Source: Zunongwangia profunda SM-A87 (GTDB taxonomy: Bacteria > Bacteroidota > Bacteroidia > Flavobacteriales > Flavobacteriaceae). Taken from it: 64,000 nucleotides of DNA. A program made the position numbers and the translations under genes. The notes under the pieces are model-generated. The model was not told the DNA's origin and did no database searches. It saw only the letters and a program-made list of their open reading frames with translations. Positions 26,078-36,103 of the stretch are shown piece after piece (position 1 is the stretch's first letter; each line of letters starts with the position of its first letter). Where the stretch lies: the NCBI RefSeq assembly GCF_000023465.1, contig NC_014041.1, positions 558,001 to 622,000 on the forward strand, read 5' to 3'.

Positions 26078-27158
26078 TTGGAATTATGGAGGGATCTTAC
26101 AGGGATATGCGCTAAAAACAACTCTTGAACAACTAGGCCATGAACCAGTTATAATTAGTAGAAGAAAAAATAGAGATAGTATAGTTATACGTTCAATTGT
26201 TTTGTTAAAATGGAAAACCATGCGCGCTTTGAGCTATCTACCTATATTTAGAGTTTTACCTTTGGTGAGTGTAGAAACCTTTAAAAGAAAATATATAAAA
26301 GATTTTACTAAAGATATTTATACAGATCAAGCTCTGAAAAATGTTATTGATCGGGAAAGATTTCGAGGTTATGTGGTGGGAAGTGATCAAATTTGGAATT
26401 ATACTGCAGCTCCTCAAATCACCGATGCCTTCTTAAGTTTTGTTACAGATAAAAGTGACATTAAAAGAGTGTCTTATGCCGCTTCATTTGGAAGAGAACA
26501 ATGGAAATACCCAGAAACTGAAACAAAAGAGTGCAAGAATCTAGTTCAGCAATTCGATGGAGTTTCGGTAAGGGAAAAGTCTGGTGTTACCTTATGTAAG
26601 GATTTTTTGGGTGTGGATGCAAACCATCATTTAGATCCTACAATGCTATTGTCTAAAGAAGATTACATAGATATTATTGAGTCTTCAAAGGTAGCTCCTT
26701 CAAATGGAAAGTTACTCTTATATATTCTTGATGCGACTGAAGAACGACAAAAAATTGTAAATGCAGTACAGAAAGAGCTGAACCTTGAACCTTATGGGAT
26801 TCGACAATTTAAGAAAATTAAAATATTGAAGAATGCCTTGAAGGGAATTTACCCTTCGGTTCAGCAGTGGTTAAAAAGTTTTTATGATGCAGAATTTGTT
26901 GTAACCGATTCATTTCACGGAACTATATTTTCAATTATTTTTAATAAACCATTTATTTCATTAGGAAATAAGGAGCGGGGCATGGCGCGTTTTGAATCAT
27001 TATTGTCAGATTTGGGGTTGCTTAGTAGATTAGTAACAGTATCAGATCAGGTAACTGTTGAGATGATTCGTCAAGAAATTGATTGGGATTTGGTAGATGC
27101 AAAAATAGCCAAAGCTAAAGATGTAGGAATAGATTATTTAAATGAAAAATTGAAATAA
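26046..27158 (+). CDS. polysaccharide pyruvyltransferase family protein
   Basis: This 370-residue protein fits the PS_pyruv_trans family. It opens IGQLTLPFNWNYGGILQGYALKTTLEQLGH, has YVVGSDQIWNYTAAP and FLSFV in the middle, and ends with the hallmark VTDSFHGTIFSIIFNKPFI. Members add pyruvate ketals from phosphoenolpyruvate to sugars, giving extra negative charge; some relatives have other roles. The Met at 26046 lies within the preceding gene but is required for the conserved N-terminus. It is followed after 15 nt by the FrhB-like Fe-S gene, a frequent partner. Confidence 0.85.
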   Translation: MKIGQLTLPFNWNYGGILQGYALKTTLEQLGHEPVIISRRKNRDSIVIRSIVLLKWKTMRALSYLPIFRVLPLVSVETFKRKYIKDFTKDIYTDQALKNVIDRERFRGYVVGSDQIWNYTAAPQITDAFLSFVTDKSDIKRVSYAASFGREQWKYPETETKECKNLVQQFDGVSVREKSGVTLCKDFLGVDANHHLDPTMLLSKEDYIDIIESSKVAPSNGKLLLYILDATEERQKIVNAVQKELNLEPYGIRQFKKIKILKNALKGIYPSVQQWLKSFYDAEFVVTDSFHGTIFSIIFNKPFISLGNKERGMARFESLLSDLGLLSRLVTVSDQVTVEMIRQEIDWDLVDAKIAKAKDVGIDYLNEKLK

Positions 27159-27173
27159 AAAGATACTGTTGTT

Positions 27174-28535
27174 ATGAATAAGGTCCCAAAGGTAATCACT
27201 CATGTAGTTAATAATGATTTATGTACAGGGTGTGGTCTATGTACTAGCTTTTGTGATTCCAAAGCGCTTAAAATGGATTGGAATGAGTTTGGATTTTTGG
27301 TCCCACACGAAATCAATGATTGTACAGATGAATCTGATTGTCTTTCTGTTTGTCCTTTTAACCCTTTTCCGGAAGAAACTGTCAAAACTGAAACCGAAAT
27401 TGCAAATCTATTTTTTCCAGATGACACTACTACTAAAAAATTAGAGAAGCTAGGAAAATATAAGAATACATATGTAGGGTATAGCAATGAGTTCAGGGCT
27501 ACTTCTTCCTCTGGAGGAATTGCTAGTTACGTGACAAAACAATTATTTGAACGTAATATTATTGAATATGTTGTAAATGTGCAACAGGTGGGAGAGAAGT
27601 TTGAGTATTCAATAAATAAAAAAGGAAATCCTGTTGTAAAATCCTCTAAAACAAGGTATTATCCAGTTACAATGGATAAGGTTTTTCAAAAAATAGAAGA
27701 GCTTGATGGCAATGTGGCCATTGTTAGTATTCCATGTTTTTTGAAAGGGGTCAGGTTAGCCCAATATCAGCGCCCAGCACTTAAAGAGAAAATTAATTTT
27801 ACAATTGGAATTATTTGCGGAGGTGTAAAAAGTAAATTTTTTACAGAATATTTGACGCAGAAAGCTGGTGCGTTCAATGATGATGTTGAAAAAGTAGAAT
27901 ATAGAGTTAAGAATTTAGATAGTACAGCGGGGGATTATTCTTTTGGGGTGAAGGTAGCAGGAAAAGAGGATTTGAAAACTGTAAAAATGAGAAGTCTTGG
28001 AGATATGTGGGGTACTGGTCTTTTCAAGTGTAATGCCTGTGATTTTTGTGATGATGTATCAGGTGAATTAGCAGATATCGCTCTCGGAGATGCATGGATT
28101 CGTCCTTATGTGAATGATGGAGGAGGAACGAATGTTATGATTACTAGGTCTAACTTAGCAGATACAATAATCAAACAAGGAATGTCTAATGGCGATTTGC
28201 ATGCAGATGATTTACCGGAAAGTGAATTTATTCGTTCTCAAAAGGGAAGTTTTACCCATCGACAAGATTGTTTACCCTATCGCGCAGATAAATTGAGTAA
28301 TATAGAGAATATTCCGCCTAAAAGACCCAGAAAGAAGCGATTATCTCCGGAGGTGAAATTAATTCAGAAAAAAAGAAGAGAGACTAGAAAGCAAAGTCTT
28401 TTAATATGGAAAGATAATCCCAATGTGGACTTTTTTGATCTGAAAATGAAACCATATTTAAAGTCACTTCGAAGTATTACAAAGTTTAATCACTACAAAA
28501 GAGGAATTATTGATAGAATGAAAAGGATGTTTTGA
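27174..28535 (+). CDS. FrhB/F420-dehydrogenase β-like Fe-S protein
   Basis: This 453-residue protein has an N-terminal 4Fe-4S ferredoxin motif (CTGCGLCTSFC at about residues 17-27, then a CLSVCPFNP pattern). The FrhB/FdhB N- and C-terminal domains follow, with ATSSSGGIASYVTKQL, VSIPCFLKGVRLAQ, GIICGGVKSKFFTEYL and a further CNACDFCDD...ADIALGDAW. Relatives include F420-reducing hydrogenase β subunits, but Bacteroidota do not make F420 as far as I know, so a flavin or other cofactor is likely. Its pairing with a pyruvyltransferase in polysaccharide loci is common and its reaction unknown. The C-terminal tail is very basic. Confidence 0.8.
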   Translation: MNKVPKVITHVVNNDLCTGCGLCTSFCDSKALKMDWNEFGFLVPHEINDCTDESDCLSVCPFNPFPEETVKTETEIANLFFPDDTTTKKLEKLGKYKNTYVGYSNEFRATSSSGGIASYVTKQLFERNIIEYVVNVQQVGEKFEYSINKKGNPVVKSSKTRYYPVTMDKVFQKIEELDGNVAIVSIPCFLKGVRLAQYQRPALKEKINFTIGIICGGVKSKFFTEYLTQKAGAFNDDVEKVEYRVKNLDSTAGDYSFGVKVAGKEDLKTVKMRSLGDMWGTGLFKCNACDFCDDVSGELADIALGDAWIRPYVNDGGGTNVMITRSNLADTIIKQGMSNGDLHADDLPESEFIRSQKGSFTHRQDCLPYRADKLSNIENIPPKRPRKKRLSPEVKLIQKKRRETRKQSLLIWKDNPNVDFFDLKMKPYLKSLRSITKFNHYKRGIIDRMKRMF

Positions 28536-29086
28536 TGGAAGAGGTAAAATTGAACGAGTATACAGAAAAGAAGCCCAAATTTTTTTTAAGGATTATTTGG
28601 AGTGTCATCAATAGAACTATTTTCAGATTATTGATTGGGAAACGCCTTTTCTTTGCAAGAAATTTTTTACTAAGGCTATTTGGGGCGAAATTGCACTCAA
28701 GAGTTTTAATTTATTCAAGTTGTGATATTTTTGAGCCATGGAATTTAGAAGTGGATAAATTTTCTTGTCTGGGTCCTAATACTGAAATTTACAATAAAGC
28801 AAAAATCAAAATAGGGGCCAATGCAGTGATATCTCAAGGTTCTTATTTATGTTCTGCATCTCATGATATTTCTGAAAAATTACTACCATTAACCTTCAAG
28901 GATATAACTATAGGTGATCAATCTTGGATTGCAGCAGATGTTTTTATAGGCCCAGGAGTAACTATTGGAGAAGGGGCTGTTGTTGGAGCTAGGGCAGCCG
29001 TATTTAAAGATGTGGATCCATGGACAGTGGTTGGTGGTAATCCTGCCAAATTTTTAAAAAAGAGAGTGTTATCTCAGAAAGATTAA
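28535..29086 (+). CDS. WcaF-like acetyltransferase
   Basis: This 183-residue hexapeptide acetyltransferase has an N-terminal helical segment (FLRIIWSVINRTIFRLLIGKRLFF), then NLEVDKFSCLGPNTEIYNKAKIKIGANAVISQG, SASHDISEK with the probable catalytic His, and WIAADVFIGPGVTIGEGAVVGARAAVFKDVDP. I start it at ATG 28535, whose A is the last base of the previous stop codon (TGATG), implying translational coupling. It is related to the product of 18737 but divergent. Confidence 0.83.
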   Translation: MEEVKLNEYTEKKPKFFLRIIWSVINRTIFRLLIGKRLFFARNFLLRLFGAKLHSRVLIYSSCDIFEPWNLEVDKFSCLGPNTEIYNKAKIKIGANAVISQGSYLCSASHDISEKLLPLTFKDITIGDQSWIAADVFIGPGVTIGEGAVVGARAAVFKDVDPWTVVGGNPAKFLKKRVLSQKD

Positions 29087-29100
29087 AGTATGTTTTTAAT

Positions 29101-29916
29101 ATGAAAAAGATACCTGTTACAGTTGTCATTCCTGTAAAGAACGAAGCTAAAAATATGGATCGCTGTATGCAGTTGGTAAGCGATTTTGATCAAATATTGG
29201 TCATTGATTCCCAAAGTACCGACGCTACTTGTAGTATTGCAGAATCGTATGGAGCCGAAGTGCATCAGTTTCATTGGGATGGTCAGTTTCCTAAAAAGCG
29301 AAACTGGGTATTGCGCAATTTGGAGTTACGCAACGAATGGATCTTATTTTTGGATGCCGATGAATACTTGACTCCTGAGTTTAGAACCGAATTACAAGAG
29401 GTGATCCAATCCCAAGAGTACAATGGCTATTGGATTCGTTTTATCAATTACTTTATGGGGCAGCAATTAAAGCATGGAGACCCTTTTCAAAAATTACCAT
29501 TGATCCGAAAAGGAACCGGCGAATACGAGCGGATCAAAGAAGATTCCTGGAGTCACCTAGACATGGAAGTGCACGAGCATCCAGTGCTAGAGGGGAAAGT
29601 GGGCGTGATGAAAGCCCCCATCATTCACAATGATTTTAAGGGACTGGAACATTATATAGCCAAACACAATGCCTATTCTTCCTGGGAAGCACAGCGATTT
29701 TTAACCCTTAAAAAAGAAGGCTTTGTCGGCTTGAATAAAAGACAGCGCTTCAAGTACCAATTAATGGAACGTGGATGGCTACCCATGGTATATTTTTTAG
29801 GAGCTTATATAGGGAAATTAGGATTTTTAGATGGTAAAGTTGGCTACTATTTTTCTAAATACAAGGCACATTATTTTCTGCAGATTCAAACAAAAATAAA
29901 AGAACTACAATCATGA
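29101..29916 (+). CDS. glycosyltransferase family 2
   Basis: This 271-residue GT-A enzyme begins [21 protein letters not shown] and has [21 protein letters not shown], with the metal-binding motif in [16 protein letters not shown] (DAD). This layout matches the WaaE/KdtX-like group of family 2 transferases. It overlaps the UDP-xylose synthase gene by four bases. By eye its base composition resembles the 17619-23044 block rather than its upstream neighbours. Confidence 0.87.
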   Translation: MKKIPVTVVIPVKNEAKNMDRCMQLVSDFDQILVIDSQSTDATCSIAESYGAEVHQFHWDGQFPKKRNWVLRNLELRNEWILFLDADEYLTPEFRTELQEVIQSQEYNGYWIRFINYFMGQQLKHGDPFQKLPLIRKGTGEYERIKEDSWSHLDMEVHEHPVLEGKVGVMKAPIIHNDFKGLEHYIAKHNAYSSWEAQRFLTLKKEGFVGLNKRQRFKYQLMERGWLPMVYFLGAYIGKLGFLDGKVGYYFSKYKAHYFLQIQTKIKELQS

Positions 29917-30851
29917 AAAAACGCATTTTAATTACCGGTGGAGCCGGGTTTATTGGATCTCATCTCTGTAAAAGAATGCTAGATGAAGGTAACGAAGTTA
30001 TCTGTCTTGACAACTACTTTACGGGTTCTAAAAAAAATATAGTTACGTTAATGGAGAATCCCTATTTCGAAATGGTTCGTCATGACATAACCGAATCTTA
30101 CTATGCTGAGGTCGATGAAATATATAATCTTGCCTGTCCCGCAAGTCCCGTTCATTATCAATATAATCCTATTAAAACGATGAAAACTTCGGTAATGGGA
30201 ACTATAAATACATTGGGCCTAGCTAAACGTGTAAATGCTAAAATTCTCCAAGCAAGTACTAGTGAGGTTTACGGGGATCCAGATGTTCATCCTCAACCAG
30301 AAACGTACTGGGGGAATGTAAATACCATTGGTCCGCGTTCGTGCTATGATGAAGGTAAGAGATGCGCAGAAACTTTATGTATGGATTATCATTTACAGAA
30401 TGGCGTAGATGTTAAGATCATTAGAATATTTAATACCTACGGTCCTAACATGAATCCAGAAGACGGAAGGGTTGTTTCTAATTTCATAGTACAGGCTTTA
30501 AAAGGTGAAGACATCACTATTTTCGGAGACGGAACTCAAACTAGATCATTTCAATATGTAGACGATTTGGTAGAAGGTATGGTGCGCCTTATGGGGACGC
30601 CAAATGGTTTTTGGAAACCAGTTAATATAGGGAACCAAAATGAATTTACGATGTTAGAACTTGCTGAGAATGTATTGAATATTACTGGTTCTAAAAGTAA
30701 ATTAGTTTTTAAGGATTTACCGAAGGACGACCCTAAACAACGCCAGCCTGATATTTCTAGAGCAGATAAATATCTGAATGGTTGGAAACCTAAAATTCAA
30801 TTAGAGGAAGGTTTGAAAAAAACAATTGCCTATTTCGATTCTGTTCTTTAA
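29913..30851 (+). CDS. uxs: UDP-xylose synthase (UDP-glucuronate decarboxylase)
   Basis: This 312-residue extended short-chain dehydrogenase converts UDP-glucuronate to UDP-xylose with bound NAD+. Hallmarks are [17 protein letters not shown] (NAD-binding, about 7-23), [53 protein letters not shown] (catalytic Tyr/Lys) and [10 protein letters not shown]. The [10 protein letters not shown] and YDEGKR segments are specific to this family rather than to epimerases. It uses the product of ugd in the same locus. Confidence 0.92.
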   Translation: MKKRILITGGAGFIGSHLCKRMLDEGNEVICLDNYFTGSKKNIVTLMENPYFEMVRHDITESYYAEVDEIYNLACPASPVHYQYNPIKTMKTSVMGTINTLGLAKRVNAKILQASTSEVYGDPDVHPQPETYWGNVNTIGPRSCYDEGKRCAETLCMDYHLQNGVDVKIIRIFNTYGPNMNPEDGRVVSNFIVQALKGEDITIFGDGTQTRSFQYVDDLVEGMVRLMGTPNGFWKPVNIGNQNEFTMLELAENVLNITGSKSKLVFKDLPKDDPKQRQPDISRADKYLNGWKPKIQLEEGLKKTIAYFDSVL

Positions 30852-30884
30852 AAACTTCTATATTTATCTTTTAAAATCTGCACC

Positions 30885-31631
30885 GTGAAAATTTCTATAA
30901 TCACTATTGTATTCAATAACGTTAATACTATTGCTTCGTGTATTGAGTCTGTTCAGGCTCAAAATTATAATAATATAGAGCATATAGTAATTGATGGTGA
31001 GTCTACAGATGGGACTATCGATGTTATTAAGGGATTTGAAAATAATATTGATGTATTTATTTCAGAAGAGGATAATGGTCTTTATGATGCATTAAATAAA
31101 GGGATTAAAAAAGCTACTGGCGATGTGATTGGAATTTTACATTCAGATGATATGTTCTATTCACCTCATACTATTAGCAACGTAGTGAAATGTATGCAAA
31201 AAAGCGGTGCAGATTTGCTTTACGGTAATGGTGTGTATGTAGAGCGAAATAATACTTCTAATGTTAAAAGAGTTTATTCTTCGAAATCATTTAAGAGAAG
31301 TTACTTGAAGTATGGCTGGATTCCACTCCATACTACTATCTATGTGAGATCTAATATTTTCGATAAATATGGTGATTATGATGAGCGATACTCTATAGCC
31401 AGTGATTATGATATTTCTTTAAGGTGGTTTTTAAATGAAAATATAAAAAAAATATTTCTAGATGAATTTCTTGTAAAAATGAGGTTGGGTGGTAAAAGCA
31501 CAACGCTTAAATTGCAAAAAAGAAAATCATCTCAGGATATTCGAATTATCAAGGAGCATGGTCTTCCTGGATATTTAACTCTGGCGTGTAAAATTGGTAG
31601 AAAAATTCCTCAATACTTAAAAAGGGGATAG
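30885..31631 (+). CDS. glycosyltransferase family 2
   Basis: This 248-residue GT-A enzyme has a GTG start (30885) placed directly before the conserved strand ISIITIVFNNVNTIASCIESV. EHIVIDGESTDGTIDVI and GILHSDDMFYSP (DxD-type metal site) follow, with the C-terminal RYSIASDYDISLRWF. This is the short WcaA-like type. It precedes the initiating transferase by 4 nt. Confidence 0.87.
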   Translation: MKISIITIVFNNVNTIASCIESVQAQNYNNIEHIVIDGESTDGTIDVIKGFENNIDVFISEEDNGLYDALNKGIKKATGDVIGILHSDDMFYSPHTISNVVKCMQKSGADLLYGNGVYVERNNTSNVKRVYSSKSFKRSYLKYGWIPLHTTIYVRSNIFDKYGDYDERYSIASDYDISLRWFLNENIKKIFLDEFLVKMRLGGKSTTLKLQKRKSSQDIRIIKEHGLPGYLTLACKIGRKIPQYLKRG

Positions 31632-31635
31632 ATAA

Positions 31636-32979
31636 ATGAGAAAATCTTCTTTAATCATACCAATTTCTGTAGTTGCACATTTATTTATAATAAATGCAAC
31701 GCTCTTTTTTCTAACGGAAGATACGTATTTGTCATTGCCGGCCATCGTATTTTATAATCTATCGTGGTTGTTAATTGCATTTGCGTTAAATTTTTATCCA
31801 ACTAAAAGGACAGAACGTTTTTTTACGAATTTCGATAAGCTTATATACCTTTATATAATATATACGTTATCCTATTTTTCTAATCTGGCTTTTAGAGATA
31901 TAGGATTTTCGCCTCTTTATCAATTGCGTATTATTCTGGTCTTGCTTGGAAGCATTACGGTGTATCGCTGGATATTTTATTATTTGCGGAATATTTATAG
32001 AACTGAAGGTGGGAATTTGGCAAATGTTATCGTTATAGGAAGGGATCGTAAATTAAAAAAAATAAGACAGGTTTTCGATATGCCTGAGTTAGGATATCGG
32101 TATCTGGGTTACTTCGATAATGAAAGTTCAAAAAGTATTACTTATTTAGGGCAAATAGAAGACTGTATTCCGTATTTAAGAAATACGCATGTCGAAGAAA
32201 TATACTGTATGGCTTCCCGTTTAAGCTCGGAAGAATTGGGGAGTCTAATCAATTATGCTGATAATAATCTAAAGCGTATAAAAATCATACCGGATAATAA
32301 AGAAATTTATACCAGAGCGATGAATGTAGAGCTTTTTGGGAGTGTGCCGGTATTGAATTTAAGAAAACTTCCGCTTGAAACTGATATCGCAAAATATACT
32401 AAACGGACTTTTGATATTATTTTCTCCTTTTTAGTTTGTATCTTTCTTTTATCCTGGTTAGTTCCGATAATTGCAATACTGATAAAATCTGAAAGTAAGG
32501 GGCCTATTTTTTTTAGGCAGAAAAGGCATGGCGTAGGTAAAAAAGAATTTTGGTGCTATAAATTCAGATCGATGGCTGTAAATAAGGATTCCGATACCAG
32601 AATGATGACGAAAAATGATACCAGAGTGACTAAAATAGGTGCCTTTATGCGAAAAACCAGTATCGACGAATTACCGCAATTTTTTAATGTATTAAAAGGA
32701 GATATGAGTGTGGTCGGGCCACGCCCGCATATGGAGGCACATACCAATCAATACCAGAAATCAGTAGATAAATATCTGGTTCGTCATTTTGCAAAGCCCG
32801 GAATAACAGGCTTAGCACAGATAAAAGGATATCGAGGAGAAATTATTGAAGCATCAGATATAATTAATAGAACAAGACTAGATATATTTTATGTGGAAAA
32901 ATGGTCATTATATTTAGATATTAAAATAATTCTTTCTACAGTGATTAATGCTGTAAGAGGGGAAGAAAAAGCTTATTAG
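31636..32979 (+). CDS. undecaprenyl-phosphate sugar phosphotransferase (initiating enzyme)
   Basis: This WcaJ/WbaP-type enzyme transfers hexose-1-phosphate, probably glucose, from a UDP-sugar to undecaprenyl phosphate and so starts each repeat unit. It has four N-terminal membrane helices (within about 1-120), a central Rossmann-like domain (ANVIVIGRDRKL, RYLGYFDN) and a membrane-embedded catalytic domain from about residue 250. The catalytic part shows KRTFDIIFSFLVCIFLLSW, GPIFFRQKRHGVGKKEFWCYKFRSM split by hydrophilic loops, TSIDELPQFFNVLKGDMSVVGPRP and KPGITGLAQIKGYRGE. The length of 447 residues is typical. Its stop is directly followed by wza. Confidence 0.92.
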   Translation: MRKSSLIIPISVVAHLFIINATLFFLTEDTYLSLPAIVFYNLSWLLIAFALNFYPTKRTERFFTNFDKLIYLYIIYTLSYFSNLAFRDIGFSPLYQLRIILVLLGSITVYRWIFYYLRNIYRTEGGNLANVIVIGRDRKLKKIRQVFDMPELGYRYLGYFDNESSKSITYLGQIEDCIPYLRNTHVEEIYCMASRLSSEELGSLINYADNNLKRIKIIPDNKEIYTRAMNVELFGSVPVLNLRKLPLETDIAKYTKRTFDIIFSFLVCIFLLSWLVPIIAILIKSESKGPIFFRQKRHGVGKKEFWCYKFRSMAVNKDSDTRMMTKNDTRVTKIGAFMRKTSIDELPQFFNVLKGDMSVVGPRPHMEAHTNQYQKSVDKYLVRHFAKPGITGLAQIKGYRGEIIEASDIINRTRLDIFYVEKWSLYLDIKIILSTVINAVRGEEKAY

Positions 32980-33747
32980 ATGAAGATAAAATTTTATAGT
33001 TTAATTGTTTTAGTCCTAGCTATTATAAGTTTGTCAGGATGTGTTTCTAGAAAACAGGTGCAATTTTATCAGGGTATTGATAATTTAACAGAATCACAAA
33101 TATATGATAATGACAAAGTAAGGATTAAACCAGACGATCGATTGAGTATCAAAGTTTTTTCCAACAATCAGGAGGCCGCCTCCCCTTTTAACCCAATGAT
33201 TGTGTCTCGATCTGGAGCTATGTCAGGTGGCGGAGATCAATCTTCAATAGAATATTTAGTTTCTCGTGAGGGTAAAATAAATTTTCCTGTGTTGGGCGAG
33301 ATCAAAGTCGTAGATTATACTATTAATGAGTTAGCTGACATCTTACAAACTCAAATTGAGCCTTACTTATCAGAGCCCGTTATAATGGTGCGCATAAAGA
33401 ATTTTCGAATAAATATTATAGGAGCAATTAATGGAATTATTGAAGTTGATGATGATCAGATTAACCTTGCGCAAGCCTTAAGTCAGGTAGATGGAATTTC
33501 TAATCAAGGAGAACTAAATAATATATTGGTTATTCGGGAGAAAGATGGATTAAGGACATCACATCGTTTGGATCTTACAGATTCAGAAGTTCTAAATTCA
33601 CCATATTATTATTTAGAACAGAATGATATAATCTACATAGAGCCAACTGCTCCAGCTAGACAACAACGAGGATATTTAGGTACGGTTTCAAGCTATATAG
33701 GAATAGTGTCGAGCGTACTTTCCTTAATAGTAATTTTTACAAGGTAA
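32980..33747 (+). CDS. wza: polysaccharide export lipoprotein (Wza-like)
   Basis: This 255-residue outer-membrane export protein has a lipobox ending SLSGC with the acylated Cys at about 21. It has a Poly_export domain (VRIKPDDRLSIKVFSNNQEA, YLVSREGKINFPVLGEIKV) and one SLBB-like domain (FRINIIGAINGIIEVDDDQI). A C-terminal hydrophobic stretch (VSSYIGIVSSVLSLIVIFT) could be the membrane-spanning helix. It should form the channel through which polymer leaves the cell, with Wzc immediately downstream. Confidence 0.92.
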   Translation: MKIKFYSLIVLVLAIISLSGCVSRKQVQFYQGIDNLTESQIYDNDKVRIKPDDRLSIKVFSNNQEAASPFNPMIVSRSGAMSGGGDQSSIEYLVSREGKINFPVLGEIKVVDYTINELADILQTQIEPYLSEPVIMVRIKNFRINIIGAINGIIEVDDDQINLAQALSQVDGISNQGELNNILVIREKDGLRTSHRLDLTDSEVLNSPYYYLEQNDIIYIEPTAPARQQRGYLGTVSSYIGIVSSVLSLIVIFTR

Positions 33748-33748
33748 A

Positions 33749-36103
33749 ATGATGAATAGTAATAGTAATCTAAATAATGGATCATCGAATCAACCAATCG
33801 ATTTTAGAGAGGAAGCTGCAAAATATTTAAAATACTGGTATTGGTTTTTGTTGTCTATAATTATTTGTTTAGCGATTGCTTTTATATATTTAAGATACAC
33901 TCCGAGTATCTATTCCGCAAAGTCTAAAATTTTAATAAAGGATAGCGAAAACCCATCAGCGGAGACAGCTGTACTTTCAGAAATGGGAATTCTCTCAAAT
34001 TCTAACGAAACGAGTATACAAAATGAGCTCGCTATTCTAAAAAGTCGTAGAATAATGTTACGAGTTGTAGAAAACCTTAATCTAAATGTTAATTATTTTG
34101 TGGAGGGTCAAGTTGTTGATGTTGAAATATATAATGAAAGTCCAATTATTGCATCACCGGAACAAAAAAACGCTTCACCTAATGTATATAAAGTCCAGTT
34201 TTCGAATGGTAAATTTCATATTACCTGTTTAGAAACTGGTAAAGTATATCGTAGTCTTCCAGGAAAAAAAATCGATTTGGGTTTTGATATTGTTTCCTTT
34301 AATTTATCATCTAATAGTATACCCGAAAATGCAATTTTAATAAGATTTCAAGATCCGGTTTTAGTAGCTAATTCTTATGCTAGTAAATTTTCGGCCACTT
34401 TGGCTCAAGATAAAGGCTCTATTGTGGATTTATCAATTAATGATAGGGTTCTTAATAGAGCGCGTGATGTCTTGAGCCAAATTGTTATAGAATATAATCA
34501 GGATGCTATAAGAGATAATCAAGTCATTGCGATGAATACTTCTGAATTTATAAATGAAAGATTAGACAGTTTAAATGTTGAATTAGATTCGGTAGAAAGG
34601 AATATTGAAAATTTCAAAGAAATAAATGGGCTCATTGATATTGAAACGGAATCGGAAAATATGGTCCAAAACATAAATCAATATCAAGAAAAAAGTCAAG
34701 AAATTGAAATTGAATTGAATATAGCTAGATCTTTGCAAAGTTTTTTAAAACAAAAAGGGGATCAGTTGTTACCGTCAAATTTGGGGACGCAAGAAAGCGG
34801 GGTAAACTCGTTAATAGCGCAATACAATGCTCTCATTGTTAAAAGGAATAATTTGTTATCGGGTTCCTCATCAAAGAATCCGCTAGTCAAAGAATTGAAT
34901 AATCAAATTTCGAATTTGAGAGAAAATCTTTTTGAGAGTTTGGATAGATTAGTTCGAAATCTTGAAATGTCTTCCAAGAGTGTCGGGAGTCAACTTGCAC
35001 AACTAAGAGCACAAGTGGCTAGCGTTCCTTCTAAAGAAAGAGAGTTTCGAGGAGTTTCCAGACCTCAAAATATTAAAGAACAATTATATCTTTTTTTATT
35101 GCAAAAAAGAGAAGAAAATTCCATATCATATGGAGTTGAAAATATAAAGGCTAAGATTGTAGATGAAGCGAGTTCTAATGGAGTTGTTTCTCCAAAACCA
35201 AATATCATATTATTAGCTTCATTTGTTCTAGGATTATTTATTCCTTTCGGAATCATTTTTGGAACAAACTTTTTGGATAACAAGTTAAGGTCTAAGCAAG
35301 ATTTAGAGACTTTTACTAATGAAATAGCTATTCTGGGTCAAATTCCTAGCGTTAGTAAAGAAGAGTCAGACCTAATCCAAAAACATGACCGATCTATTTT
35401 AGCGGAAGCTTTTAGAATTCTAACTACCAGTATGCAATACGTGTTGGCTGGAATTCAAGATCGTGATAAAAATAATACGACTATTTATGTGACTTCCACG
35501 GTAAAAGGAGAAGGTAAGACTTTTACTGCTTTTAATTTAGCATTAACACTTTGCGAAGGTAATAATCGAGTACTTATTGTGGGTGCAGATCTTAGAAATC
35601 CTCAATTGCAACGTTATGAAGAAGGGGCGAAAGTTCTGAAAGGGGTTAGTGATTTTATCGTAAGTGATGATGAGAGTATTAAAGCTTATATCAATCAATC
35701 TAAATTACATCCCAATCTTTCTATAGTCACCTCTGGAAGTATCCCTCCAAATCCTTCCGAGTTATTGAGGAATGTAAAGATAGATAGCATGTTTAAAGAG
35801 CTTAAAGGATTGTATGATTATGTTATTGTAGATACAGCACCGGCAATGTTGGTGGCTGATACTTTCTTAATCAATCGGTTTGCTGATTTGACATTGTATG
35901 TAGCTAGAGCTGGGTATACCGAGAAAAATTTAATAAATTTTGCGATCGAAGCTAAAGAGAGTGGTAAGCTTTCTAATGTGAGTTTTGTGCTGAACGACGT
36001 AAAAATGTCGAACTTCGGGTATTATGGAAATAAATACGGGTATACCTACGCCGCAGAGGATAATGATAAGAGAAAAGGATTGATGAGTAGATTTAAAAAA
36101 TAA
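33749..36103 (+). CDS. wzc: polysaccharide co-polymerase / BY-kinase (Wzc-like)
   Basis: This 784-residue protein has a Wzz domain with a first membrane helix (about 31-50), a long periplasmic coiled-coil region (about 260-440) and a second helix (about 488-510). A cytoplasmic tyrosine-kinase domain follows. Kinase motifs are present: Walker A in TSTVKGEGKT (about 583-592), Walker A' VLIVGADLRN (about 608-617) and Walker B VIVDTAPA (about 692-699). The tail has a tyrosine cluster (YYGNKYGYTY, about 756-766), the autophosphorylation site. It controls chain length and export. The stop overlaps the wzi start. Confidence 0.94.
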   Translation: MMNSNSNLNNGSSNQPIDFREEAAKYLKYWYWFLLSIIICLAIAFIYLRYTPSIYSAKSKILIKDSENPSAETAVLSEMGILSNSNETSIQNELAILKSRRIMLRVVENLNLNVNYFVEGQVVDVEIYNESPIIASPEQKNASPNVYKVQFSNGKFHITCLETGKVYRSLPGKKIDLGFDIVSFNLSSNSIPENAILIRFQDPVLVANSYASKFSATLAQDKGSIVDLSINDRVLNRARDVLSQIVIEYNQDAIRDNQVIAMNTSEFINERLDSLNVELDSVERNIENFKEINGLIDIETESENMVQNINQYQEKSQEIEIELNIARSLQSFLKQKGDQLLPSNLGTQESGVNSLIAQYNALIVKRNNLLSGSSSKNPLVKELNNQISNLRENLFESLDRLVRNLEMSSKSVGSQLAQLRAQVASVPSKEREFRGVSRPQNIKEQLYLFLLQKREENSISYGVENIKAKIVDEASSNGVVSPKPNIILLASFVLGLFIPFGIIFGTNFLDNKLRSKQDLETFTNEIAILGQIPSVSKEESDLIQKHDRSILAEAFRILTTSMQYVLAGIQDRDKNNTTIYVTSTVKGEGKTFTAFNLALTLCEGNNRVLIVGADLRNPQLQRYEEGAKVLKGVSDFIVSDDESIKAYINQSKLHPNLSIVTSGSIPPNPSELLRNVKIDSMFKELKGLYDYVIVDTAPAMLVADTFLINRFADLTLYVARAGYTEKNLINFAIEAKESGKLSNVSFVLNDVKMSNFGYYGNKYGYTYAAEDNDKRKGLMSRFKK

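Noticed and set aside
27174..28535. True F420-dependent hydrogenase subunit
   Set aside because: No hydrogenase or F420 genes are nearby and the context is polysaccharide synthesis; only the fold family is supported.
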